Notes: a model not told the origin generated them from the letters alone. Shown: positions 51,326 to 60,196, counted from the stretch's first letter. The stretch: 64,000 bases of DNA from Streptomyces chrestomyceticus JCM 4735 (GCF_003865135.1 NZ_BHZC01000001.1:8990001-9054000); one strand, 5' to 3'. Made by a program: numbers and translations.

Positions 51326-52057
51326 TCACGGCTCGGACAGTTCGGAGGGCACCGTGCCCTGGGCGACATCCGCCGCCAGGTCGGTGAGCTTGAGCTGCCG
51401 GGCGCGGGCGTGCGCGCGCAGCCGCCCGAAGGCGTCGTCCAGACTCACCCCCAGCCGTTCGGACAGCACCCCCTTGGCCTGCTCGATCACCAGGCGGCTC
51501 TCCAGCGCGGTGGAGAGCTGCTGGATGAGGACGGCCTGGTCGTGCAGATCGTGCTGATGGCCGAAGCAGGCCGCGGTGGCGTCGGCCAGGGCCTGGGCGA
51601 TGCGCAGGTCGTTGGCGGTGGGTATCTCGGTCTCCTGGCCGCTCATCAGGTTGAGGGCACCGGCGGTGAAGCCGGGGGTGCGCAGCGGGACCGCGGCGAC
51701 CGCGGTGACCCCGGCGCGCCGGGCGCGGCGGGCGAAGCGGGGCCAGCGCATCGCCGCCGGGCCGGACAGCGAGGCCGGAGCCATGGCGGTGCCGTCGCGG
51801 GTGGCGTCGAGACAGGGCCCCTCGTCCAGTTCGATCTGGACTTCTTCCAGCCGGCGGCAGCGTTCGTCGGAGGCGGTGGCGTACTCCACCCGCCCCAGGT
51901 CGTCGAGGACGGTGACGCCGGCTCCGGCCACCGGCAGCAGGGCCGTGGCGTGTTCGGTCAGGTCGTGCAGCAGCTCCAGCGGATCGAAGTCCGCGCTGCG
52001 GTGCACCAGGTCGCGTACCGCTTCGGCGATACGCGCCTCACGTTCGGTCGCAGGCAT
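51326..52057 (-). CDS. GAF-ANTAR regulator
   Basis: 243 residues from ATG 52057 (MPATEREARIAEAVRDLVH). GAF domain with AGVTVLDDLGRVEYATASDE and ELDEGPCLDATRDG, then ANTAR: QLSTALESRLVIEQAKGVLSERLGVSLDDAFGRLRAHAR...LTDLAADVAQG, which is closer to canonical ANTAR than its neighbour's. The Shine-Dalgarno site is weak. A 25-bp palindrome 24-48 bases upstream of the start could form a hairpin in the leader, relevant because ANTAR proteins act on RNA hairpins. Targets are unknown. Confidence 0.9.
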   Translation of the reverse strand: MPATEREARIAEAVRDLVHRSADFDPLELLHDLTEHATALLPVAGAGVTVLDDLGRVEYATASDERCRRLEEVQIELDEGPCLDATRDGTAMAPASLSGPAAMRWPRFARRARRAGVTAVAAVPLRTPGFTAGALNLMSGQETEIPTANDLRIAQALADATAACFGHQHDLHDQAVLIQQLSTALESRLVIEQAKGVLSERLGVSLDDAFGRLRAHARARQLKLTDLAADVAQGTVPSELSEP

Positions 52058-52080
52058 GAATGGCCGCCGATCGGCAGGCT

Positions 52081-52105
52081 CCCGCCTCCACGACGTGGAG
52101 GCGGG
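52081..52105. repeat. 25-bp perfect palindrome upstream of GAF-ANTAR gene
   Basis: Twelve-base arms CCCGCCTCCACG (52081-52092) and CGTGGAGGCGGG (52094-52105) flank a single central base. It can be a DNA operator, an RNA hairpin in the GAF-ANTAR leader, or a terminator of the fec operon reading in from the right. Confidence 0.78.
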
Positions 52106-52393
52106 GTCTCGGCGCGCGTCCGCGGCGGTGGGAGAAGGAAGTCCGGTCCCAGGGACCGCTGATGCCCGCTGACAGGAATTGCCGGCCGCCTCGACTCTCA
52201 CCTGGCCCATCCGGGGCCGCCGCGGCTGCCGGTTCCACCCGGCTCTGGACGGCCTCACGGTGCACTTCTCACGGTAGCGCTCCGGCAAGAGCGCGCACAG
52301 GGAAAGCCGGTGCTTCCGCGAGCCGTTGACGCCACGGGGTGCCGGCCCTCCCCGCGCTTGCCGCCGTACGGGTCCGGCACCGCGCACGGCTTC
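52106..52393. terminator. Gene-free spacer with a possible fec-operon terminator at 52338-52381
   Basis: Nothing coding is seen between the GAF-ANTAR and FecCD genes. GGTGCCGG (52338-52345) and CCGGCACC (52374-52381) are perfect 8-bp arms with a 28-base spacer just past the permease stop. A GGTCCC/GGGACC pair lies near 52.15 kb. Confidence 0.4.
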
Positions 52394-53485
52394 CTAGGGC
52401 CGGCCCGCGCCCCGGTCCGGGCGGAAGAGGACCCACAGCAGGAAGGGGCCGCCGAGCACGCTGGTGACCACGCCCACCGGGATCTCGACGGGGGCGATCA
52501 CCCGGCCCAGCGCGTCGGCGCCGGCGATCAGCGCGCCGCCCACCAGGCTGGAGGCAAGTACCGGTACGCGTGCCCGGCCGCCGAGGCGGTCGGCCAGTAC
52601 GGGAGCCGCGAGGGCGACGAAGGCGATGGGGCCGCCGATGCCCGCGGCGACGCCGGAGAGGACCACCGCGAGGGCCAGGGCGAGCGCCCGGATTCGCCGT
52701 ACGGGCACGCCGAGCCCGGCGGCGGTGTCGTCGTCGAAGCGCAGCAACTGGAGCCGGTTCCCGGCGGCGAGGGCGAACGGGAGCAGCGCGAGCAGGATCA
52801 GCAGCAGCGGCGTCCCCACCGACCAGTCGCGCCCGCTGAGGCTGCCGACCGTCCACAGGAAGACGCCGCCGGCCGTGTTGTCGTTCTGACGGGACATGAC
52901 GAGGTCGGTGACGGCACCGACGACGGTCGAGACACCGATGCCGACGACGAGGACACGGTGTCCCCGGTGACCCGCGCCGCCCGCGCACAGCACCACCAGC
53001 GCGGCGGCCAGCACCGCGCCGACCGGGCCGAGCCACCACTCGCCGATCATGCCGGTGGACGAGCCGACGACGGAGGCGACGACGGCCGCGGTGGCGCCCT
53101 CGTTCACGCCGATGAGGTCGGGAGTGGCGAGGCGGTTGCCGGCGAGGGTCTGGGTGAGGCAGCCGGCGATGCCCAGGGCCGCGCCGACCAGGACGCCGAC
53201 GGCGATCCGGGGCAGCCGGAAGTCCTGGACCAGCATCACCGTCGCGGGGTCGCCGGTGCCGAACAGGCCGGAGAGCGTCTCGGTGAGGCTCATGCCGGTG
53301 GAGCTGGCGAACGTACCCAGCGCGACGATGACCAGGATCAGCGCGCCGAGCGCGACGGCGACCAGCGAGCCCCGGCGGGGGAAGAGCCAGGAGAAGGCGC
53401 CGGTCCGCAGGACGAGGCTGTCGGGCGGCGTGACGTCCGGAGCGGTCCCTCCGGGAGAGACGGCGCCCGTCGTCGGTTTCGTCAT
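52394..53485 (-). CDS. FecCD-family siderophore ABC transporter permease (second subunit)
   Basis: 363 residues, ATG 53485 overlapping the upstream permease stop (ATGA). About ten membrane segments with FecCD marks: RLPRIAVGVLVGAALGIAGCLTQTLAGN, LATPDLIGVNEGATAAVV, GLGVPVRRIRALALALAVVL, GGPIAFVALAAPVLADRLGG and VGVVTSVLGGPFLLWVLFRP. It forms the inner-membrane channel for an iron-siderophore with the other FecCD protein and an ATPase. No ATPase gene is present in the locus; a shared one such as FchC-like may serve. Confidence 0.93.
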   Translation of the reverse strand: MTKPTTGAVSPGGTAPDVTPPDSLVLRTGAFSWLFPRRGSLVAVALGALILVIVALGTFASSTGMSLTETLSGLFGTGDPATVMLVQDFRLPRIAVGVLVGAALGIAGCLTQTLAGNRLATPDLIGVNEGATAAVVASVVGSSTGMIGEWWLGPVGAVLAAALVVLCAGGAGHRGHRVLVVGIGVSTVVGAVTDLVMSRQNDNTAGGVFLWTVGSLSGRDWSVGTPLLLILLALLPFALAAGNRLQLLRFDDDTAAGLGVPVRRIRALALALAVVLSGVAAGIGGPIAFVALAAPVLADRLGGRARVPVLASSLVGGALIAGADALGRVIAPVEIPVGVVTSVLGGPFLLWVLFRPDRGAGRP

Positions 53486-54570
53486 GCCGTCCCTCCCGCC
53501 GTGGACATCCGCCGCGAGCGGGCGATCCAGATCAGCAACGGCCCGCCGACGAAGGCGAGGAGCACGCTCACGGGGGTCTCCCAGGGGCGGATGGCGATCC
53601 GGGCGAAAATGTCCGCCGCGATCATCACATCGGCGGCGATCAGTGCCGACAGGGCGAGCTGCGCGGCGATCCGCGGGCCGGTGACGGAGCGGGCGGCGTG
53701 CGGGGCCAGCAGGCCGAGGAAGGCGATGGGACCGGCGATCGCCACCGCCGACCCGGCCAGCAGGGTCACCGCCCCGGCGACGACGACGCGGACCAGCCCG
53801 GGGCGGTGCCCCAGGGATCGCGCGCTGTCGTCGCCGAGCGCGAGGGCGGCCAGCGGGCGGGCGGCGCCGAAGGCGATCAGCAGGCCGGTCGCGACGAGCG
53901 GGATCAGCGGGTAGGTGTCCGAGGTCTTGATGCCCGCCAGGGAGCCGATGGTCCAGTAGCGGAACGTGTCGAAGGTGGACTGGGTGCTGAGCAGGACGTA
54001 CGAGGTCATGCCGTGGAAGGTGGCGCCGAGCGCGGAGCCGGCGAGCACCAGCCGCAGGGGTGACGCCGCGGCCCGGCCGGAGGCGGCCAGCAGCAGGACC
54101 ACCGCGCTGGCGGCCATGCCGCCGGCGAGGGCCCAGCCGAGCAGGGCGTAGGAGGAGTTCGCCCCGAAGTAGGTGAGACCGATGACGACGCCGAGTGCGG
54201 CGCCGGAGTTCACGCCGAGCAGTCCGGTTTCGGCCAAAGGGTTGCGGGTGACGGCCTGGAGGAGGCAGCCTGCGGCGCCGAGGGAAATACCGACGAGGAC
54301 GGCGGCGAGGGTGCGCGGCAGCCGTACGTCCAGGACGGCGAGCCGGAGTTGGGCGTCGGCGCGGGCCGCCGGATCGCCCAGGAGGAAGTCCCACGCGCGC
54401 GCGACGGGGCTGGATCCGGTGCCGATGAGCAGGGACAGCAGCACCAGGACGGCCAGCAGCACGGTCAGGGCGACCGCAACGGTCAGGATGCGCCGGCGGT
54501 GGCCGGACGCCCGTGACGGAGGGGGCTGGGTGTCGCCCACGGGGGGCCCGGCCTCTTGCGCAACCAACAT
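53482..54570 (-). CDS. FecCD-family siderophore ABC transporter permease (first subunit)
   Basis: 362 residues from ATG 54570. Marks are RLPRTLAAVLVGISLGAAGCLLQAVTRNPLAETGLLGVNSGAALGVVIG, SLGHRPGLVRVVVAG, GPIAFLGLLAPHAARSVTGP and ETPVSVLLAFVGGPLLIWI. An iron box starts at the very base of the ATG and there is no ribosome site, so either the message is leaderless or the real start is GTG 54540 (VGDTQPPPSRAS, AGAGG upstream). Repression by DmdR/IdeR with Fe(II) is expected. It is first gene of the permease pair. Confidence 0.93.
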   Translation of the reverse strand: MLVAQEAGPPVGDTQPPPSRASGHRRRILTVAVALTVLLAVLVLLSLLIGTGSSPVARAWDFLLGDPAARADAQLRLAVLDVRLPRTLAAVLVGISLGAAGCLLQAVTRNPLAETGLLGVNSGAALGVVIGLTYFGANSSYALLGWALAGGMAASAVVLLLAASGRAAASPLRLVLAGSALGATFHGMTSYVLLSTQSTFDTFRYWTIGSLAGIKTSDTYPLIPLVATGLLIAFGAARPLAALALGDDSARSLGHRPGLVRVVVAGAVTLLAGSAVAIAGPIAFLGLLAPHAARSVTGPRIAAQLALSALIAADVMIAADIFARIAIRPWETPVSVLLAFVGGPLLIWIARSRRMSTAGGTA

Positions 54571-54588
54571 AAGGTTAGCCTAACCTAA
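54570..54588. promoter_or_regulatory. Iron box (DmdR/IdeR) between fecCD and receptor genes
   Basis: TAAGGTTAGCCTAACCTAA has perfect 7-base arms AGGTTAG/CTAACCT around one C (54572-54586) and matches the actinobacterial iron-box consensus at 18 of 19 positions. It lies in the divergent spacer and can control both transport directions. Confidence 0.9.
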
Positions 54589-54712
54589 GGCTTGACCGGG
54601 GCTTTCGTCGCCCGACAGGCCCGGATACCGGGGTTTCCCCGGCATGCCCGGCACCAGTTGTTCCGTCAAACACCGTCCTGGCACCGGACTTCACCACTCG
54701 GAGAGCACAGAC

Positions 54713-55684
54713 ATGTCCACCCACACCCTGCCGCGCGTCCGCCGGACCGCGGCGGCCGCCGTCACCGCCGCCCTGGCGCTGGCCCTCACCGCCTGCGGAG
54801 GGGACGCGTCCGGTTCCGGGCAGGCGAAGACCGGCGGCGGCAAGGTCACCGTCACCGACGCCACCGGCACCGAGGTCGAGGTGCCCGCCAAGCCCGCCAA
54901 GGTGGTCGCGCTCAGCGAAATGGACCTCGACTCCGCGCTGGCCCTCGGGGTGAAGCCGATCGGTCTGACCGCCGGCCGCGGCCAGAAAGGCGCCCCCGGC
55001 TACCTCGCCGGCCGGGCCGGGGACATACCGGTCGTCGGCGCGGTCACCGGCCCCGACGTCGAGAAGGTGCTGCGCGCCAAGCCCGACGTCATCCTCGCCG
55101 GGCAGCTCGCCGACCCGAAGGTGCTCCAGCAACTGAAGGCCGTCGCGCCGACCGTCGTCACCATCGGCAAGGACAAGGACTGGAAGAAGGCGCTCGACCT
55201 CACCGGCCGGGTCCTCGGCAGGCAGAACGAGGCCAAGACCTTCCTCACCGGCTACGAGAACAAGGCCGCGGCCCTGAAGAAGAAGCTCGGCCCGCGCGCC
55301 GGCGCCACCGTCTCCGTCGCCCGCTACTCCGCCAAGGGCACCGCCGTGATGCAGCAGGGCGTGTTCATCAGCGACGTCCTGAAGAACCTCGGCTTCAAGC
55401 GGCCCGGCATCCAGAACGAGCGCGGCCAGGGCCACTCCACCCCGATCAGTGACGAGGACATCCAGCAGATCGACGGCGACTGGCTGTTCATCGGCACCCT
55501 CGCCGCCAAGGGCAAGGACGCCGACCTGTTCACGGAGCTGAAGGCCAAGCCCGCCTACCGTCAGCTCGGCGCGGTCCGCGAGGGCCACGCCACCGAGATC
55601 GACGGCTCCAAGTGGACGAGCCTGGGCGGCGGCCTGGCGGCCCTGTCCGTCCTGGACGACATCGAGAAAGCCATGGCCAAGTGA
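54713..55684 (+). CDS. Siderophore-binding lipoprotein (FepB/FecB-like ABC receptor)
   Basis: 323 residues from ATG 54713 (GGAGAG upstream). Lipobox LALTACGG puts the lipid on Cys28. The class III binding-protein fold follows: VTVTDATGTEVEVPAKPAKVVALSEMDLDSALALG, PDVILAGQLADPKVLQQLKAVAPTVV, and the C-terminal lobe YRQLGAVREGHATEIDGSKW. It captures the ferric siderophore outside the membrane and delivers it to the FecCD permeases. Divergent from them across an iron box, followed by the NRPS genes. Confidence 0.93.
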   Translation: MSTHTLPRVRRTAAAAVTAALALALTACGGDASGSGQAKTGGGKVTVTDATGTEVEVPAKPAKVVALSEMDLDSALALGVKPIGLTAGRGQKGAPGYLAGRAGDIPVVGAVTGPDVEKVLRAKPDVILAGQLADPKVLQQLKAVAPTVVTIGKDKDWKKALDLTGRVLGRQNEAKTFLTGYENKAAALKKKLGPRAGATVSVARYSAKGTAVMQQGVFISDVLKNLGFKRPGIQNERGQGHSTPISDEDIQQIDGDWLFIGTLAAKGKDADLFTELKAKPAYRQLGAVREGHATEIDGSKWTSLGGGLAALSVLDDIEKAMAK

Positions 55685-55853
55685 CGCACGGCGCCCGGCC
55701 GGACGGGCACACTCCGCCCGGCCCGGCGCCCGCCCGCGGCCGTACGCACCGGCAGCACCCCGCACGTACGCGCACGTCCCGGCCGTCCGCCGGAACTCCG
55801 GCAGCACGCCCTCAACTACCACCGGCCCCACCCCTCAAGGAGAACCACCTGTC

Positions 55854-56084
55854 ATGGCTCTGACCATCGACCACCTGCGCGCGGACGTCGCCGACGTGCT
55901 GGGCGAGGACCCGGCCGACATCCCCGTCGACGAGAACCTCGTCGACTACGGCATGGACTCGGTCCGCATCATGGCGCTCCTGGAACGATGGCGGCGCGAC
56001 CACGGCACCCGGGCCGGCTTCGTGGACCTCGCCGAGCAGCCCGCCATCGAGGCATGGGCCCGCATCCTGGGCGCGGACTCATGA
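55854..56084 (+). CDS. Stand-alone aryl/peptidyl carrier protein
   Basis: 76 residues from ATG 55854 (AAGGAG upstream). The phosphopantetheine site is Ser36 in LVDYGMDSVRIMALLERW, a form typical of aryl carrier domains such as the C-terminal part of EntB (GLDSVR-like). The gene overlaps the NRPS start (ATGA), so the carrier probably holds 2,3-dihydroxybenzoate for the adjacent condensation domain. Here the carrier lacks the isochorismatase domain with which it is usually fused. Confidence 0.9.
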   Translation: MALTIDHLRADVADVLGEDPADIPVDENLVDYGMDSVRIMALLERWRRDHGTRAGFVDLAEQPAIEAWARILGADS

Positions 56085-59000
56085 CGGCGCTGCTCGACAC
56101 CGCCGCGGCCGGCCGGCCCGTCGCCGCCGAGGGCCTGCCGCTGACGGCCGCCCAGACCGGCCTCTGGTACGCGCAGGCCCTGGACCCGGCGAGCCCCGCG
56201 CAGAACACCGCCGAGTACCTGGAGATCCACGGGCCGGTGGACCCGGCGCTGTTCTCCGACGCGCTGCACCACGTGGTCGCCGAGGCCGACGCGCTGCGGG
56301 TCCGGATCGTCGAGACTCCCGAGGGGCCCCGCCAGCTCCCGCTGACCACCGGCCCGGCGCCGCTGCCCCTGCATCTGGCGGACCTGCGCGCGGAGGCCGA
56401 CCCGGACGGCGCGGCGCTCGCCTGGATGCGCGCCGACCTGGCCGAACCGTTCGACCTGGCCGCCGGACCGCTGTTCGCGCACGCGCTGTTCCGGGTCGGC
56501 GACACCCGCTGGCTGTGGTACCAGCGCGTCCACCACGTCGTCATGGACGGCTTCGGCTACTCACTGCTGGCCCGCCGCACCGCCGAGGTCTACACGGCGC
56601 TCGCGACCGGCGAGCCCGTCGGGCCCGACCCCTTCGGGCGCCTCACCGACCTGGTCGACGACGACGCCGCGTACCGCGCCTCGGACACGTACGAGACCGA
56701 CCGGCGGCACTGGAACGAGGCGTTCGCGGACCGGCCCGAGGCCGTCAACCTGGCCGGGCGCACCGCCCTGCCCTCCCGTACGCATCTGCGCCGCACCGCG
56801 TACCTGGGGCCCGAGGTCACCGAACGGCTCAAGGGACTGGCCTCCTCGGTCCGCGCCACCTGGCCCGACGTGCTGATCGCCGCCCAGGCGCTGTACCTGT
56901 CCCGGGCCACCGGCGCCGAAGAGGTCGTCCTCGGGCTGCCGATGATGGGCCGGATGGGCTCGGTGGCGCTGCGCGTCCCCGGCATGGTCATGAACGTCCT
57001 GCCGCTGCGGCTGACCGCCGGCCCGCGCGCCACCTTCGCCGAACTGACCCGCCAGGTCGTCCTCGGCATCCGCGCGGCCCGCCGCCACCAGCGCTACCGC
57101 TACGAGGACGTCCGCCGCGACCTGGGCCTGCTCGGCGCCGACCGGGCGCTGGTCGGCCCGCTGGTCAACGTCATGCCCTTCGACTACGGCCTGGACTTCG
57201 CCGGCGCCCCGGCCACCGCGCACAACCTCTCCACCGGCCCGGTCGACGAGCTGACCGTCAACGTCTACGACCGCGCCGACGGCCGCGGCCTCCGCCTCGA
57301 CTACGACGCCAACCCCGCGCTGTACGAGGGCCCGGAGGTCGGCCACCACCAGGAGCGGTTCCTGGACCTGCTGTCCCGCCTCGCGCACGCCGACCCGCAC
57401 GTCCCCCAGGGCGAGCACGGCATCGCCACGGCGGCCGAACGTTCCCTGGTGCTGGAGCAGTTCAACGCCACGGCCCGCGAGCTGCCGCCCACCACGCTCA
57501 TCGGGCCCATCGAGGCACAGGCCGCCCGCACCCCCGGCGCCACCGCGCTGGTCTTCGGGGACACCACTTGGACGTACGCCGAACTCGACGCCCGCGCCAA
57601 CCGGCTGGCCCGGCACCTGGCCTCTCTGGGCGTCCGGCCCGGCACCCTGGCCGCCGTCGCCGTACCGCGCTCCGCCGACCTCGTCCTCACCCTGCTGGCC
57701 GTGCTCAAGGCGGGCGGCGCCTACCTGCCGCTGGACCCCGACTACCCCGCCGACCGGCTCGCGTACATGCTCGACGACGCGCGGCCCGTGTGCGTGATCA
57801 CCGACCGGGACGACCGCGTACCCGGCGACGGGCAGCCGCCGGTGGTCGCCCTGGACGGCCTCGACCTGGGCGCGTACTCCGGCACCGTTCCGCCGCGCCC
57901 GCTCACCCCGGACCACCCCGCGTACGTCATCTACACCTCCGGCTCCACCGGCCGCCCCAAGGGTGTCGTGGTCAGCCACCGGGCCATCGACAACCGGCTG
58001 CGCTGGATGCAGGGCGAGTACGGCCTGGAACCGGGCGACCGGGTGCTCCAGAAGACGCCCTCCGGCTTCGACGTGTCCGTGTGGGAGTTCTTCTGGCCGC
58101 TGCGCCAGGGCGCCACGCTGGTGGTCGCCGAGGCCGGCGGTCACCGGGACCCCGCGTACCTGGCCCGCGTCATCCGCGAACAGGCCGTCACCACCTGCCA
58201 CTTCGTGCCCTCCATGCTCCAGATGTTCCTGGCCGAGCCGGACACGGTGAACTGCGCCGGGCTGCGCCGGGTGTTCTGCAGCGGCGAGGCACTGCCGCGC
58301 GAGACGGCACGGGAGTTCGCGCGGGCCCTGCCGGGCGTGGAACTGCACAACCTGTACGGCCCCACCGAGGCGGCCGTCGACGTCACGTACCACGCCTGCG
58401 CGCCCGACGGCGAAGGCCCGGTGCCCATCGGAGCGCCCGTCTGGAACACCCGTCTGTACGTCCTGGACGCGGCCCTGCAACCCTGCCCGCCCGGCATCCC
58501 CGGCGAGCTGTACCTCGCGGGCACCCAGCTCGCCGACGGGTACCTGGGACGGCCCGGCCTGACGGCGACCCGCTTCATCGACGATCCCTACGGGCCCGAC
58601 GGCGGCCGGATGTACCGCACCGGTGACCTCGCCCGCTGGACCGACCACGGCGAACTGCTCTACCTCGGCCGCACCGACCACCAGGTCAAACTGCGCGGCC
58701 AGCGCGTCGAACTCGGCGAGATCGAGGAGGCCCTGGCCGCCCTCCCCGCCGTCGCCGCCGCCTGCGCGGTGGTACGCGAGGACCGGCCCGGCGACCAGCG
58801 GCTGACCGGCTACGTCACGTACGAGCACCGCGACGGCGAGACCCCGCCCGACCCGGAGGAACTGCGCGCCGCGCTCGCCCGCACCCTCCCGGAGCACATG
58901 GTGCCCACCAGCGTGGTCGCCCTGGACGCGTTCCCGCTCAGCCCCAACGGCAAGCTGGACCGCAAACAGCTCCCGGCCCCCTTCTTCGAGGCGGGTCCCG

Positions 59001-59881
59001 GGCGCGCCCCGCGCACCCACCGGGAGGAGACCCTCACCCGGCTGTTCGCCGAAGTGCTGGGCCTGCCCCGGGTCGGCGTGGACGACGCGTTCTTCGACCT
59101 GGGCGGCACCTCCCTGCTGGCCGCCCGCCTGATGGCACGGGTACGGGACACGCTCGGCACCAGCCTGGCCATCGGCGCCCTCTTCCAGGACCGCACCCCG
59201 GCCGCGCTCGCCGCCCGCCTGGACGGCGACGGGGCGGGCGGCGACGCGCTGGACGTCCTGCTGCCGCTGCGCCCGGCCGGCGACCGCGTACCGCTGTTCG
59301 TCCTGCACCCGGCGGGCGGCATCAGTTGGTGCTACTCCGGCCTGTTCTCCCGGCTCGACCCCGCGCAACCGGTGTACGGCCTCCAGGCGCGCGGGCTGGC
59401 CCAGGACGAGCCGCTCCCGGCGACGATGGAGGAGATGGCCGCGGACTACGTACGGCAGATGCGTACCGTGCGGCCGCACGGCCCGTACCGGCTGCTCGGC
59501 TGGTCCGTGGGCGGCGTCCTCGCCCACACCGTGGCCGTACAGCTCCAGGAGGCGGGGGAGCGGGTCGAGTTCCTCGCCCTGCTGGACGCCTACCCCTCCG
59601 ACCAGTGGCGCGACCAGGCCGTCCCCAAGGAGACCGACGCGCTGACCGCGCTGCTGCGGATGGCGGGGTTCGAGCGTACGGACGAGCTGACCCGCGAGGA
59701 CGTCCTGGAGACGCTGCGCCGCGAAGGCAGCGCGCTGGCCGGGCTGTCCGACCGGACACTGTCCGCCGTCGTGGACATCGTCGTCAACAACGCCCGTCTC
59801 ATGCGGGAACACCAGCACCGGGTGTTCACCGGCGACGCGCTGTTCTTCACCGCCGCCGCCCGCGCGCCGAGGACTGGCTGA
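56081..59881 (+). CDS. EntF/DhbF-like NRPS (C-A-T-TE), serine-activating; 3' end frameshifted
   Basis: Begins at ATG 56081. Condensation domain: active site HHVVMDG at residues 151-157. Adenylation: YTSGSTGRPKG from residue 618, NLYGPTEAAVDV, GRTDHQVKLRGQRVELGEIE, NGKLDRKQ. The ten-residue code read from these motifs is DVWHFSLVDK, the serine code of EntF. Carrier serine 1011 in FFDLGGTSLL; thioesterase serine 1142 in GWSVGG. The frame stops at 59881 after FFTAAARAPRTG, while the rest of the thioesterase continues in another frame to 60024. With the aryl carrier it would condense dihydroxybenzoate with serine and release an enterobactin-like product. It belongs to the iron-regulated locus. 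Confidence 0.9.
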   Translation: MTALLDTAAAGRPVAAEGLPLTAAQTGLWYAQALDPASPAQNTAEYLEIHGPVDPALFSDALHHVVAEADALRVRIVETPEGPRQLPLTTGPAPLPLHLADLRAEADPDGAALAWMRADLAEPFDLAAGPLFAHALFRVGDTRWLWYQRVHHVVMDGFGYSLLARRTAEVYTALATGEPVGPDPFGRLTDLVDDDAAYRASDTYETDRRHWNEAFADRPEAVNLAGRTALPSRTHLRRTAYLGPEVTERLKGLASSVRATWPDVLIAAQALYLSRATGAEEVVLGLPMMGRMGSVALRVPGMVMNVLPLRLTAGPRATFAELTRQVVLGIRAARRHQRYRYEDVRRDLGLLGADRALVGPLVNVMPFDYGLDFAGAPATAHNLSTGPVDELTVNVYDRADGRGLRLDYDANPALYEGPEVGHHQERFLDLLSRLAHADPHVPQGEHGIATAAERSLVLEQFNATARELPPTTLIGPIEAQAARTPGATALVFGDTTWTYAELDARANRLARHLASLGVRPGTLAAVAVPRSADLVLTLLAVLKAGGAYLPLDPDYPADRLAYMLDDARPVCVITDRDDRVPGDGQPPVVALDGLDLGAYSGTVPPRPLTPDHPAYVIYTSGSTGRPKGVVVSHRAIDNRLRWMQGEYGLEPGDRVLQKTPSGFDVSVWEFFWPLRQGATLVVAEAGGHRDPAYLARVIREQAVTTCHFVPSMLQMFLAEPDTVNCAGLRRVFCSGEALPRETAREFARALPGVELHNLYGPTEAAVDVTYHACAPDGEGPVPIGAPVWNTRLYVLDAALQPCPPGIPGELYLAGTQLADGYLGRPGLTATRFIDDPYGPDGGRMYRTGDLARWTDHGELLYLGRTDHQVKLRGQRVELGEIEEALAALPAVAAACAVVREDRPGDQRLTGYVTYEHRDGETPPDPEELRAALARTLPEHMVPTSVVALDAFPLSPNGKLDRKQLPAPFFEAGPGRAPRTHREETLTRLFAEVLGLPRVGVDDAFFDLGGTSLLAARLMARVRDTLGTSLAIGALFQDRTPAALAARLDGDGAGGDALDVLLPLRPAGDRVPLFVLHPAGGISWCYSGLFSRLDPAQPVYGLQARGLAQDEPLPATMEEMAADYVRQMRTVRPHGPYRLLGWSVGGVLAHTVAVQLQEAGERVEFLALLDAYPSDQWRDQAVPKETDALTALLRMAGFERTDELTREDVLETLRREGSALAGLSDRTLSAVVDIVVNNARLMREHQHRVFTGDALFFTAAARAPRTG

Positions 59882-60024
59882 CGCGGGACACCTGGACGCC
59901 GTACATCCGGGGCGGGCTGGCCAATCACGACGTGGACTGTCTGCATCCGCAGATGACGCAGCCGCGTTGGATGGACGGGATCGCGGGGGTGGTGGCGGGG
60001 CGGCTGGCGGAGTTGGACGGCTGA
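59862..60024 (+). pseudogene. Out-of-frame C-terminal part of the NRPS thioesterase
   Basis: Reading one base shifted gives PRAEDWLTRDTWTPYI, NHDVDCLHPQMTQPRW and VVAGRLAELDG before TGA at 60022-60024. This is the normal C-terminus of an EntF-type thioesterase and includes the catalytic histidine region (DCLHPQM). Loss of one base in the GCC run around 59850-59870 explains the break. Confidence 0.85.
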
Positions 60025-60132
60025 AGGGGGCGTGCGGACGGGCTGGATGCCTGAATGGGCCGTTGGTCACGAGCTGGACGCCTGAACGGGTCGTTCGGTA
60101 CGAGCTGGACGCCTGAACGGGCCGTTCGGACG
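60010..60132. repeat. 31-bp imperfect tandem repeats starting at the NRPS stop
   Basis: Three 31-base units (60040-60070, 60071-60101, 60102-60132) share a core GAGCTGGACGCCTGAACGGG. A fourth, 30-base degenerate unit at 60010-60039 contains the last NRPS codons GAG TTG GAC GGC TGA. The array thus grew from the gene's own 3' end into the spacer. Confidence 0.85.
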
Positions 60133-60196
60133 GGTGAGTCGGGTGTGCCGCCGTGGGGTGCCCGGCTCGCCCTCGAGGCCGCCGAGGGAGTGCAAC

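Noticed and set aside
56561-60070. 1169-codon minus-strand frame opposite the NRPS
   Set aside because: Antisense shadow of the synthetase; no motif, and the plus-strand frame contains every NRPS core motif.
60010-60132. Possible CRISPR array
   Set aside because: Units are contiguous without spacers and diverge progressively, so it is an ordinary tandem repeat.
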